Of a DNA stretch of 64,000 nt, positions 9,848-19,123 are shown piece by piece. A model generated the notes under the pieces. It saw only the letters and a program-made list of their open reading frames with translations, ran no database searches and had not been told where the DNA came from. The stretch spans positions 7,152,904 to 7,216,903 of the forward strand of contig OX457034.1 in NCBI GenBank assembly GCA_949752745.1. Direction: 5' to 3'. This stretch comes from Protula sp. h YS-2021 (taxonomy: Eukaryota; Annelida; Polychaeta; Sabellida; Serpulidae). Position 1 is the first letter of the stretch, and every line of letters begins with the position of its first letter. Made by a program: the position numbers and the translations under genes.

Positions 9848-10434
9848 AACATACTATGAAAATGGTCCTCATTCCTGAATATGAATATAAAATGTTGTTA
9901 GAAAAGAAGGGAAAAGATGGTGAAATCAAAACGAAAGTGAATAAACTTTTACGTGCGAAAAGAACTCGTGAAAAGGCAATAGAAATGTCTCAAGTTCTTG
10001 GCCGTCATTTACGAACAATTCAGTCGCAACAACAGCGACAAAAGTCTGTTACATCATCCAAAGCAGAAAAATCAGAAAAGTCCCAACAGTTTCTAAGCCA
10101 TTTTCAACCTATTTATCATGTAAAACTAACACAACTTCTAGCAGAACTTAAGAAATATGGTACGAGATGGACAGATAAAAATGAACTTGTTTTAAAAACG
10201 GGTACTGTCATTACAAATTCCAACATTATTGATTTGTTGAAAGAAGCATTGGTTGCTACAAGAAGAAAAGAACAACGAGAACCACCGCATGGTTGGAAGC
10301 AGTTTATTGAGGAAATTGTAGATGCTAATATTCCAAAAACTGTTTTTGGTAAAAAGACAACTCGTGAAGATATTACAAAAGAGATACAACAACGTCAACA
10401 AAGGTTGTTTCCAGAAGGATGGGAAACTTTTTAA
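9844..10434 (+). CDS. Conserved Maverick protein, coiled/basic, function unknown
   Basis: 196 residues. The N-terminus begins MKHTMKMVLIPEYEYKMLL. A K/R/Q/S-rich central linker follows, then a C-terminal domain with WTDKNELVLKTG and a PPHGWKQFIEEIVDANIP segment. Orthologue at 33294 (187 residues) differs mostly in the linker. It begins in the ATGA overlap with the upstream gene and its 3' end overlaps the start of the next small gene by 16 nt. Position suggests a virion or core component. Confidence 0.75.
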   Translation: MKHTMKMVLIPEYEYKMLLEKKGKDGEIKTKVNKLLRAKRTREKAIEMSQVLGRHLRTIQSQQQRQKSVTSSKAEKSEKSQQFLSHFQPIYHVKLTQLLAELKKYGTRWTDKNELVLKTGTVITNSNIIDLLKEALVATRRKEQREPPHGWKQFIEEIVDANIPKTVFGKKTTREDITKEIQQRQQRLFPEGWETF

Positions 10435-10628
10435 CATGGATTAAAGAGTTATAGTGTTGTTGTTGTAAAGAAAATGGAAATAAAAATACTATTCCTGTAA
10501 AAATTAGGTGTGTTAGTGCTTGTTGTCAGGGAGAAGTAGTAGATACCAATGTAGATCATGTAGATAGCAATTTAGACGACAATGTAGACAACAATGTAGA
10601 AAGTGAAGATGAAGAGTGTCAAACATGA
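10419..10628 (+). pseudogene. Tiny putatively acylated protein, stop at codon 12
   Basis: Counterpart of the intact gene at 33842. It starts inside the 3' end of the previous gene with MGNFLT, a fit to the N-myristoylation pattern (Gly2, Thr6). It then meets TAG at 10452-10454 directly before four Cys codons. Beyond it the frame stays open to TGA at 10626, keeping the IPVKIRC and SACC segments, then an acidic D/N/V-repeat tail absent from Mav-2. This is either a disabled gene or a read-through case. Confidence 0.55.
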
Positions 10629-10682
10629 AGTAATGTATATACACATCTAGTCTATCTACATCACATAAACGATTTAGCTGTC

Positions 10683-11447
10683 ATGGAGTCAACAAGTTTT
10701 TACATTACTTTACCCAGCAATGCTAGTATGAACTACTATCCCAACAACAAGACTTCGAATTATCAAATTCGTATGCCTCGAACCATCTATCTGAACGGAA
10801 AATATGAAGTGGCATTAGCTGAAATTCAATATCCACATACATGGACAACCATGAGACATGGAATGGACTATTCTATTCAGTATCGACAACAACCACTGAA
10901 TGATATTGTTCTTGACACAATCAATATTCCTTACGGTTACTACAGATCCATACAAGAGATATGTCAGGCAGTCAATAAAGAAGCAACTCATTCTATGAAA
11001 GATGACCTTAAAGAAGCTATTCAGATAAAGTATGATAAAATTAGACGACGTGTTTTTCTATTTCTAAATTACGGCTTTGAAGTGTCATTCTCCACTGGAT
11101 TAGCTGAGATTTTAGGATTTATCCCAGATCAATGGTATACTGAAACGTGTACAGCTGAACATAAAGCCGATGTGAAACAGGGATTTTATACACTTTATGT
11201 GTACTGTAGTATTTGTGAGCCACAAGTTGTTGGTGATTATTATGTTCCTTTGCTACGTTCTGTAGGAATACAAGGACATGATGGAGACATTATCATGAAA
11301 ACTTATGGAGAACCTCATTATGTTCCTGTAAACACATCCAAATTTGACGTGATAGAAATGAATATTAAGGACGACACAGGTCATAATGTTCCATTTCAAA
11401 CTGGAAAGGCGATCTGTAAACTTCATTTTCGACCAAAAGCATTATGA
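10683..11447 (+). CDS. mCP: Minor capsid protein (penton-like, single jelly roll)
   Basis: 254 residues. The N-terminal SFYITLPSNASMNYYPNN then GKYEVALAEIQYPHTW is the conserved opening of the Maverick minor capsid protein, expected to form the five-fold vertices. Mid-protein segments include RRRVFLFLNY and ILGFIPDQWY. The stop overlaps the next ATG as ATGA (11444-11447). The frame is intact in both elements and highly conserved, including many silent differences, which suggests purifying selection in the lineage before insertion. Confidence 0.85.
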   Translation: MESTSFYITLPSNASMNYYPNNKTSNYQIRMPRTIYLNGKYEVALAEIQYPHTWTTMRHGMDYSIQYRQQPLNDIVLDTINIPYGYYRSIQEICQAVNKEATHSMKDDLKEAIQIKYDKIRRRVFLFLNYGFEVSFSTGLAEILGFIPDQWYTETCTAEHKADVKQGFYTLYVYCSICEPQVVGDYYVPLLRSVGIQGHDGDIIMKTYGEPHYVPVNTSKFDVIEMNIKDDTGHNVPFQTGKAICKLHFRPKAL

Positions 11448-11800
11448 AAGCATACACACACAATCCATCTATTTATCGCAACCATTTTCTTCGTCAAGTG
11501 GGTGGAGAATTACCAGGATTTAAAGGAGTGCGAATACAATATGGAGATGGTATTGGTTCAATACTGGGATCATTGGCTCGAAAAGCTATTCCACTGCTTA
11601 AGGCAGGGTCTAAAATCGTTGCACCACATCTTAAAAAGGCTGCAAAAGATGTCGCGAAAGATGTTACAGGTCGAGTAGCACAACGTATGTTTGGTGATGA
11701 GTTAGGAGGACAAAAGAGAGCGAAACCAGCAAAACCTGTCAGAAGGCGAAAGGCAGCTAAACGGATAACATCAACAAAATATAAGAAAGATATTTTTTAA
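11444..11800 (+). CDS. Small basic virion-type protein (pVI/pX-like layout)
   Basis: 118 residues. A short N-terminal QVGGELPGF segment leads to IGSILGSLARKAIPLLKAG, an amphipathic helix, then Lys/Ala-rich helices and an Arg/Lys-rich tail. This layout recalls small adenoviral core/lytic proteins matured by the viral protease; Mavericks have a comparable protein between minor and major capsid genes. A Gly-Gly near residue 20 could be a protease site, which is inference. Intact in both elements. Confidence 0.7.
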   Translation: MKAYTHNPSIYRNHFLRQVGGELPGFKGVRIQYGDGIGSILGSLARKAIPLLKAGSKIVAPHLKKAAKDVAKDVTGRVAQRMFGDELGGQKRAKPAKPVRRRKAAKRITSTKYKKDIF

Positions 11801-11802
11801 TC

Positions 11803-13176
11803 ATGTCTTTAATTCATATTCATTCTTGTGAATGTAGTCTTTCTCCATTAGAATGGTTTCACATACCACCAACGCAAACTGCTGTAGAAAAAAGTTATAA
11901 TGTAGACTATCAACCAATGACTACCATTAGAGAGGGTGCTCCAATAGAATTCTACATTCCTGCGAGTACCGAAGAATATCTAGATTTAAAGAACAGTAAA
12001 CTCCATATTATATGTCGCATTGTAAAGGCTGATGGTACACCGTGTGGTGTAGATGATAACGTGTCATGTATCAATGATTTGTTTAATGGGTTATGGTCCA
12101 ATATTGAATTATTTCTAAATGATCGATTGGTATCACATAGTAACAATACCCATGGTTATACCAGCATCATATCTCATCTCATTCATGACTCGGAAGAAAG
12201 TCTCCATTCTGAGCGCTCTATGCGTCTCATCTATAAAGATACTGCCGGGTCAATGAATACTCATGAGGTGAAAAGACCTAATCATGAAAGATATGTATCA
12301 GGTTTTCATGTAAATATTGAAGGTGGTGATATAGCTGAAACAGGAAATAATGGTTTACATAATCGCTATTTGTATACACGTCTAAGCCGTGAGTTTATGC
12401 TTACAGGTGGTTTAAGGGTAGATTTGTTTGAGCAGGATCGTTATCTTCCCAATGGTGTTAGTATGAAATTACGTTTACATAGACAAAAAGATGAATATGC
12501 ATTAACGGCTGCAAATAATGGTTTTAAAGTAGAAGTGAGAGAAGCGTTTTTAACCATTCGCAAAGTGAGGGTTAGTCCAGGTATTCAATCGGGACATGCA
12601 GATGCATTGATGAAAAGTCCTGCTAAGTTTATTGTTAATAGAAAAGAATGTAAAGTTTTAGCTATTCCAACTGGATTTCAATCTTTTGTGAAAGATAGCA
12701 TCTTTTTAGGCCAATTACCAAAACGTATTGTCATTGGAATGGTTCATAATGAATCCTTTGCTGGAACAGTATTGAGAAATCCATACAATTTTGAACATTT
12801 TAATCTTAACTTTATGCAGCTTTACTCTGATGGTGAACCAGTCCTATCCAAACCTCTCAAGCTTAATATAAATCAAGGCAAATATCTTGATGCTTTTGAA
12901 ACTCTTTACAAATCTTTTGATAGATTGGATGGCGAGAAAAGTTCCATTATAAAACGGGAAGATTGGCCTAGAGGTTATTCTTTGTTTTCTTTTGACTTAA
13001 CACCTGATTATGATGGTGCTGATCATTATGCCCTTATCAAACATGGGAATTTGAGACTAGAAATGAATTTTGCTGGTGCCTTGCAAAATACAGTTAATGT
13101 CATAGTGTATGCTGAATTTGATAACATTGTTGAAATAAGTGCAAATCGTAGCATTCAATTCGACTACCAGTCATGA
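11803..13176 (+). CDS. MCP: Major capsid protein (double jelly roll)
   Basis: 457 residues. It has the Maverick hexon-like opening (FHIPPTQTAVEKSY, then GAPIEFYIPAS, EYLDLKNSKLHI). An ELFLNDRLVSHSNNTHGY loop and a C-terminal FDNIVEISANRSI strand follow. The protein would trimerise into the icosahedral capsid facets. It is separated from the previous gene by 2 bases and its TGA overlaps the protease ATG as ATGA (13173-13176). Intact here; the Mav-2 copy carries a one-base frameshift. Confidence 0.88.
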   Translation: MSLIHIHSCECSLSPLEWFHIPPTQTAVEKSYNVDYQPMTTIREGAPIEFYIPASTEEYLDLKNSKLHIICRIVKADGTPCGVDDNVSCINDLFNGLWSNIELFLNDRLVSHSNNTHGYTSIISHLIHDSEESLHSERSMRLIYKDTAGSMNTHEVKRPNHERYVSGFHVNIEGGDIAETGNNGLHNRYLYTRLSREFMLTGGLRVDLFEQDRYLPNGVSMKLRLHRQKDEYALTAANNGFKVEVREAFLTIRKVRVSPGIQSGHADALMKSPAKFIVNRKECKVLAIPTGFQSFVKDSIFLGQLPKRIVIGMVHNESFAGTVLRNPYNFEHFNLNFMQLYSDGEPVLSKPLKLNINQGKYLDAFETLYKSFDRLDGEKSSIIKREDWPRGYSLFSFDLTPDYDGADHYALIKHGNLRLEMNFAGALQNTVNVIVYAEFDNIVEISANRSIQFDYQS

Positions 13177-13610
13177 ACACGAAGCAGATAGAAGCCATCC
13201 TATCCCATGATGCCACGACAAAAGACTTGTTGCAAGGTGTGTTTGCCATGGACCAGTTACCATCTTTACAACGCGGTGCCTATGTCATCAACACAGACGA
13301 TCATGATGAGCCAGGAGAGCATTGGGTGGCAGTATATTATGACGAAGACCCTGCAGAATATTTTGACTCTTATGGACTTTTACCTATAGACAGTCGTTTG
13401 AATAAGTTTTTAAAGTTTAATTTCATTTATAATTCAGTTCCATTACAACCACCAATATCCTCTACATGTGGATTTTATTGTATATATTATATAATTCAAA
13501 GAGCTCGAGGACATAGTCCTTTTGAAATCATTGATGTATTAAGAAGAAGTGATGGTGATTTTGTTGTAAAGGATTTTGTATATAGACAGTATAAACCATT
13601 ATTTTATTGA
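13173..13610 (+). CDS. PRO: Adenain-like cysteine protease
   Basis: 145 residues, short like other Maverick proteases of the C5/Ulp1 clan. The catalytic set is visible: His50 in EHWVAVYY, Asp65 in FDSYG, Gln92 before PPISS, and Cys99 in STCGFYCIYY. It would cleave capsid precursors during maturation. It is the last plus-strand gene and overlaps the capsid stop. AATAAA follows 67 bases after its stop. Intact. Confidence 0.9.
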   Translation: MNTKQIEAILSHDATTKDLLQGVFAMDQLPSLQRGAYVINTDDHDEPGEHWVAVYYDEDPAEYFDSYGLLPIDSRLNKFLKFNFIYNSVPLQPPISSTCGFYCIYYIIQRARGHSPFEIIDVLRRSDGDFVVKDFVYRQYKPLFY

Positions 13611-13676
13611 TGTTGTATTAGTTAAGTTGTATTAGTTAAGTTGTTGGTAATTGTGAATTGTATTATGAATATTGTA

Positions 13677-13714
13677 AATAAACAAGACAGTTTTATACAA
13701 CATTCTTTTTTATT
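13677..13714. terminator. Two-way poly(A) region of Mav-1
   Basis: AATAAA on the plus strand at 13677-13682 and TTTATT (AATAAA on the minus strand) at 13709-13714 lie 26 bp apart between the convergent gene blocks. The same arrangement is at 37125-37161 in Mav-2. Confidence 0.7.
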
Positions 13715-13760
13715 GTGTTATACATTATTTACATTTTAACAATTATTTCACATTAAGCTT

Positions 13761-14141
13761 TTATTTTACAAATACATTCAATACATCGATAAACACATGC
13801 CATTCATACCAATCTAAATTAATATATGTATCATAGACATTACATTCACGTTTGTAAATGCTATGAAAACTAGCATAACACTGTCCATTACCAAACTTTA
13901 TTATTTTAACATCTTCATGTTCAGACAGTTTCAGTTCATATCCATGATCATTTATGTCAATGTCCATCACCATAGCACACATGGGATGTGTCAGCTCAAT
14001 GGACTTGGTGCCTCGCATGAGTTGCACTCCTTCCTCTTTGAATTCAAGCGTTAGGTTCTTTCCAATCCAATGCTTGTAACAGAGCGTGCCATTCCATTGT
14101 GTTGAGGGTGATGTAGTCGTAGCGTTCTGTAAGCTCGTCAT
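13761..14141 (-). CDS. Small minus-strand protein, PC4-like pattern (distal gene)
   Basis: 126 residues from the ATG at 14141 (MTSLQN); the open frame extends upstream only through a non-ATG codon. Two strand-rich halves (KNLTLEFKEEGVQLMRG; GYELKLSEHEDVKIIKFG) are followed by YINLDWYEWHVFIDVL, the strand-then-helix ending seen in PC4-type domains. It overlaps the upstream gene by 98 bp in another frame. Last gene before the minus-strand poly(A) signal. Orthologue at 37452. Functional assignment is inference. Confidence 0.6.
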   Translation of the reverse strand: MTSLQNATTTSPSTQWNGTLCYKHWIGKNLTLEFKEEGVQLMRGTKSIELTHPMCAMVMDIDINDHGYELKLSEHEDVKIIKFGNGQCYASFHSIYKRECNVYDTYINLDWYEWHVFIDVLNVFVK

Positions 14142-14385
14142 ATTGGCGAAATTGTACAAACACGTCTAAGCAGTTCTCAGTCACACACACTTCTAATTCA
14201 TTTGAGACTGCCAGGAGAAAGCCAGGTATCCTGAACTTCTCTAGATGGTCTTTCAACACAGATTGTTCGTCAGTTGATAGAATGATATACTTTCCAAAAT
14301 GTCTTAGCACAATGTCATCACATAAGTTTCTCAGATACGAGAATCCATGTGAAATAGGTTCATATTCCGATAAAAAGTCTTCCAT
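14044..14385 (-). CDS. Small minus-strand protein, PC4-like pattern
   Basis: 113 residues from the ATG at 14385 (MEDFLSEYEP), matching the Mav-2 start. The C-terminal half (NELEVCVTENCLDVFVQFRQYDE, ending DYITLNTMEWHALLQAL) follows the PC4 pattern: alternating strands, an Arg in the third strand, then L-x3-EW-x2-LL. The N-terminal half (GKYIILSTDEQSVLKDHLE) looks like a degenerate second unit. Downstream overlap of 98 bp with the next gene. Confidence 0.6.
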   Translation of the reverse strand: MEDFLSEYEPISHGFSYLRNLCDDIVLRHFGKYIILSTDEQSVLKDHLEKFRIPGFLLAVSNELEVCVTENCLDVFVQFRQYDELTERYDYITLNTMEWHALLQALDWKEPNA

Positions 14386-14439
14386 CTCGTTCAACAGTCA
14401 GATGAACTATGAGCTGTCTCCTTGTCTGCAAAGACGTTT

Positions 14440-14811
14440 TTATGCTCGCAAGATGGCGAAGAGTGGATGTTGTATAGCTTCTAGGAATCGTAAGACTGCG
14501 CGCCAGTTCTTGATATCAAAGATGATCAAATCTGTATACGGTGTATCTGGCACAACTCCCTTATAATCCTTTGGATAATCCTGTAAAAGATTTCTACAGA
14601 TTTCTACACGTATGTTAGAATCATATTCAGCCACCGTCACTTCCACTTTATTTTCAAGTCTACGTTTAAACCCATGTTCAAGTGGTATGTTTTTAAAGTC
14701 TTTCCACACTTCAGGTTTAAACCGATGATAACTTGTCTGAGAACCTAGTATCACTTCATTCCTATCATTTACAGTAAGGTAAGCACCACGGTTCAGCATG
14801 AGTGCATTCAT
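14440..14811 (-). CDS. Small minus-strand protein, PC4-like pattern
   Basis: 123 residues starting MNALMLN. Two similar halves: VILGSQTSYHRFKPEVWKDF near residues 20-40, and VEVTVAEYDSNIRVEICRN through LIIFDIKNWRAVLRFLEAI near 57-116. The second fits strands plus helix of a PC4 domain. The Mav-2 orthologue (38070-38441) is nearly identical over the middle, which implies constraint or recent common origin. Lies 12 bp downstream of the PC4 gene. Confidence 0.62.
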   Translation of the reverse strand: MNALMLNRGAYLTVNDRNEVILGSQTSYHRFKPEVWKDFKNIPLEHGFKRRLENKVEVTVAEYDSNIRVEICRNLLQDYPKDYKGVVPDTPYTDLIIFDIKNWRAVLRFLEAIQHPLFAILRA

Positions 14812-14823
14812 GTTTTTACCTTG

Positions 14824-15180
14824 TTATGAGCCGTCTTCTTGTCTGCGAAGCCTTTTATCCACTTCTTTCACCTGCTTCTTCAGCATTTTCCATTCAGGTA
14901 TTGTCAGCAAAATTCCCTTTTTCGTAGGACGGTTTTTTCCAGTCCCCTCATCTCTCAGGTACTTGCGAATGTTTACCACTCCTTCATTGCTTTGTTTCAT
15001 AATCTTGATATACTTTCCATTTCCTAGAGAAAGCATTCCATCCCACGACTGTGGTGTTGGTGCCGTCTCCACTTTCAATTTCTTGATGGTAGTGGTAGGA
15101 TTTTTCATTTTTAAGTCCTTAACTGTATCTGCAAGAGTATCCATATCAGTTGTAGATCTCTTACGACTTTCACGTTCCAT
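14824..15180 (-). CDS. PC4/Sub1-like ssDNA-binding protein
   Basis: 118 residues. A basic, T/K-rich N-terminus is followed by residues about 46-112: WDGMLSLGNGKYIKIMKQS, VVNIRKYLRDE, then KKGILLTIPEWKMLKKQV. This matches the transcriptional coactivator p15 (PC4) C-terminal domain in order and spacing (LG-x2-Y-hydrophobic strand, I-R-x-Y/F strand, GI-L-x4-W-x2-L helix). PC4 binds single-stranded DNA and melted promoters. Encoded directly after PolB on the same strand, it could coat strands displaced in protein-primed replication or act in transcription. The role is inference. Confidence 0.8.
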   Translation of the reverse strand: MERESRKRSTTDMDTLADTVKDLKMKNPTTTIKKLKVETAPTPQSWDGMLSLGNGKYIKIMKQSNEGVVNIRKYLRDEGTGKNRPTKKGILLTIPEWKMLKKQVKEVDKRLRRQEDGS

Positions 15181-15237
15181 GTTAACGCTTCAATGTTCAC
15201 ACCTCAAATAACTCTTCCGTTGGAGGACCTCCCCCTT

Positions 15238-18200
15238 TTATAACATTGCTTTGTAATGTCCATGCGCTAAGGTGGAATAGCCATCATTCAGCACATATCG
15301 CTTGTCGTCATATGGGGAGAGGGCTACTTTCCTCAACTTCTCCGAGAAAAGCTGGTGACTATGACTTCGGATAATGTGTCCTGTAGCCATCGTTTGAGTT
15401 TTCTTAAACAAACTGTCTCTATACTGCACATGTTTAATGCGTCTTTGACAAGCTCGAGTGATGCCTTTAGCTGTATGTTTTTCTTTCCCACCGCACAATA
15501 AACTATACATTTTCGGTCTGAGTCCAACAAACTCTTCAATGGGGACGCCTGCCGTCTCATCCTTCATTTTCCCAAGCACTTTTTTGTTTACGTTGGAATG
15601 TAGGAAGTGATTCGGCGGATAGTCACTTGTGTCGAACAGGTCAGCATCTTGCTGCATGTCTTTGTAGATATCTTCCGTTTCTATGTTGTAACATAGACTG
15701 TCGGTGTCGCTGAACAACAACTTGGCATTGGGATACTTGACCATGATGTAGTTGTAATGAAAGTTGAACATAAGCACTTTGCTGAGGTCGAGAATGGTGA
15801 ACCCAACTTGAATGGGTTTATCCAGAAGCAAATCCACTTTGCGTAAATGTACTGCGGTCAAATCTTCGTTGAAAATTCTAAATTTGTGGAAGGAAGGTTT
15901 GGCCACAAGTTTCTTGAACCGCTTTTCTTTGTGAACAAGTTCAACATTGATTCGCTTTCTCACATTTTCCATGGTTTTGCCAAACACCGAGTTGTTCATC
16001 AGTTTGAAGAAGTCTTTCTCAAATGGGTTCTTGGCCAATTTTCTCTTTTCCGTGTTCAAGGTAATGTATTTTGCCAACCATTTGCTCTGTTCAAACATGA
16101 TGGTGCGATGAACTTTAGTGACTTTCAACCCCAGTGAGACGTACTGTTGTAAATTCCTGTAATGAAGTACATATTTCTTCTTGTCAGACAAGTTAGGAAT
16201 GAGCTTTTCACTGGATTTCTCTTTCATGTTTAGATCTTTCCGCAGCTTCTGACTGTACTCTGACAATTCTTCAACTTTGACACATTTCCGTTCTGGAGCC
16301 ACTGGGTAGTGATTATGATGATCATGGATTGAATTTGGATATTCTAAATCCACTTCCAAAATGAATCCAATGTCGTCATCTTCATCCACATCCATGAAGT
16401 CGAGGGATTCTGGCTCGCTCACCTACATAAATCCTCTTTGTGGCATGCTTTGTGACATGGCCCAACCATACAAGTTGTTTGCGTCGAGGTACATCAAATA
16501 GTTGTTTGGTATCTCAGAATTGTAATCTGCTACGTAGGGATTATTCGCTTTCGCATACTTGTGTGTGATGACAGATATTCCTCCACGTATGCCTTGCTCA
16601 ACCATTTGGTACATGTCGATGTCATTGATCAATTCCAACTTCACCTTTGTCGCTTTCAACATTGCATCCCACGACAGTCCTGGTGCTGTATAGTAGTGAG
16701 CAGGATCCAATTCATACGTGTTGAGACATACGTGACGAAAGTTTTCAAACACGTCAGCCAGCAGCAACACATCTGATTTCAGGTACAAGTCATGGTATTC
16801 GCCAAATGTGGTACAGTTGAATGTCTCCCACACCTTCTGCGTATGCGCATAATCCTCATCGCTAATGTCTTCTTCACTGAGCAGACTGTAAAACTTGTCC
16901 TTGGACGGCAGTTGTGTTTCAGCAAACTTGGATGGCTCATCCACGTAATCATAAGGGTACACTCCCTTTCTCAACAGTAAATCTTGTTGGTCACTATCGT
17001 GAATGTGTGACGTCATGTTATAAAAGTTGTCTTTCCCTTCTGCCGCTAGGTTGGAGACCAACTTCTGTAGAGAAGTACTCATGAACTGAAAGCTGTCTGT
17101 AAATTTTAGATTGCTCATGGTGAATGCAATATATTTCTCAACGGTGTTGGGAATGACTGTAATCCTTTCGTTTTTGAACTTTCCAATTTCTTCCATGATC
17201 AAATGACTGTCATAGCCTCGTAAATTGTGGAAAAACACAGGAATGATGAAAGAATCTTTATCTCCCTGCTGATCTTTTCGAAGTCGGAATTGTAAATTGC
17301 ATTCATTATGTGCAGCTCCGCGGTATTTGCCATTGATATGGTCATGATCTCTCACACGATCTGCTCCTAGAGGCTCATGACAAATGTAGCAATTTGTGGC
17401 GTTCTTATAATGCTCTTCATCTTCATGAGTCATCACCATTTTCTTTTTCTGTTGTAAACCATGTACAATACGATCACGCTCATTCACCATATGGTCTAAA
17501 AAGACTTTCACGGCATTATCGCCTCGATACACGACTGGCGCACGTGTATCATACTGGCTGACAACCACATAGGCAAAGCTGTTTGGACGATGATGCTGAT
17601 ACCTAACTTCTTCATGCTTTTTCGTGAAACATTCAAAGTCTGCATAAATGACAAACGGCGCTCGCTGTTGTTTGGCTACATTCTTGAACTTGATGAAGGG
17701 TTCCTTGGGGAATGATAAACGTTGTGCGCCATGCTTGCCACACACTTCACGATGCTCATCTAAAAGCTCTTGTCGCCTAAACCCGTGAAGACAGTTGAAA
17801 CAATAAAAAGTAGCTCCATTATGCTTTGATCGATAAGCCATCAGTCTGCTGAAATTCTTGATGAGACAGTAATGCCTTGTCTTGTCATTGCTAATCAAAA
17901 GCAAGTTGATTTCTCTGGCGCTGTTGGCGCTGGTGTTTCGACTTAGTTGTATGGGAACAACGACATCATGTTCATATCCAAACACGTTAATGGACACATC
18001 ATTCTCCTTTTCAAACTTTGGAATGTCTGTAATCGGTGTTGGAAATGCCTTCTACCTTCAATTCGTTCTCAAATGGTGTGTAATGACTCACGCGATATGG
18101 GTGTTGATGACGATCTTGAGGGTGAAGGTGAGCCAATACAGACCATAAGAAGCACTTGTTGTCTTTATTCTGAATGTTTAACACACTTAATGTATTCTTT

Positions 18201-18949
18201 ACTTTCTTCGGCAGTGGGATAAAACTGCTTGCTTCCAGAGGCGCTGACGTAGCTGTATGCACTTCAATGAATAATATGTTATCCAACACCCAGCCAGAAC
18301 CTTGTCGCTCATGTTCATCAAACCTGGTGAACAATTCTTTATAGGCTTCTGGTAAGTCCTTCTCAATATCTGTTGGATTGTATGCTGCATATGTCGGACT
18401 ACTGATGAAGGCATTATCCACCTGTTCTACCATCACGCCTTCAGCATTTGGTGTCATTTTCTTGAAGCGTGCATGTACCACAATGTACCATTTCATGCCA
18501 CGGTTTAACGTTTCTAGCAAATGTCTCTTGATTCGGTTCTCTTGTTGTCGCATTTCAAGTAGCAAATCCGATCCATCTTCAGGCTCAAACCGTCTTTCCT
18601 GTGCGTTTTCACCAAGACTCACTCTTCTGCCTCTGCCTACTTGTCCTGTCTCTTTCTTTCTTTGTTCTTCATGAGACACATTTTCCATCTCAGCTGGTAT
18701 GCATGCATGTGCCTCATAAGTATCCATAGGTGGAAATATTTTAATGCATTCACAGCAGAGGAACGGATCAGGTCTGATAACACCATCTTGTACCGTCTTT
18801 CGTCTCTTGGCTTCAATCATCTCAACAAGCTCTTCATTAGCACGTTTCATCTTAGCTTGTTTGCATGTATGTGCTACGAACAATTCCAGAGATGGAAATG
18901 TCACATTACAATCATGGCAGACGACTGATGTGTCTGAATTAGATGCCAT
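15238..18949 (-). pseudogene. POLB: Protein-primed DNA polymerase B, two lesions
   Basis: About 1,230 codons. Two N-terminal C-x2-C-x12-H-x-C fingers; a third finger (CFNC, HREVC) precedes the exonuclease. Exo I YADFECF, Exo II FHNLRGYDSHLI, Exo III LYLKSDVLLLAD. Polymerase motifs: LDANNLYG (A), NNSVFGKTMENV (B), SDTDSLCY (C), LRPKMYS (D). A CYICHEP and RDHDHINGKYRGAAH endonuclease VII-like zinc motif lies between Exo I and Exo II. Lesions: loss of 4 bases near 18040 shifts the frame, and TAG at 16423-16425 replaces a Trp codon present in Mav-2. The ATG at 18949 (MASNSD) is the likely start. Confidence 0.92.
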
Positions 18950-18973
18950 TGTTGTTGTCACGTCAATTGCTTA

Positions 18974-19015
18974 AACTGATATGATGAAATGTAGGTCTCA
19001 CTCATCCTATTTATA
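18974..19015 (-). promoter_or_regulatory. TATA/Inr promoter of Mav-1 PolB
   Basis: On the minus strand, TATAAATA (19015-19008) is followed 38 bp downstream by TCAGTT (18979-18974), an invertebrate-type initiator, then the PolB ATG at 18949. The same pair with 39 bp spacing precedes PolB in Mav-2. Confidence 0.6.
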
Positions 19016-19123
19016 CCGCCTAGGCATGTATTGCAGAGACATCTAGCGGAGAGCGATGTGTTCTGACGATACCTGAAAGCATTAAGAAAAGAAAAGCATA
19101 ATATGTTTTCAAAAAAAAAATAA

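Noticed and set aside
8869..13610. Prokaryotic operon or prophage origin, suggested by ATGA overlaps
   Set aside because: Chromodomain integrase, Maverick gene set, AATAAA signals, TATA/Inr promoters and surrounding spliced genes all point to a eukaryotic element.
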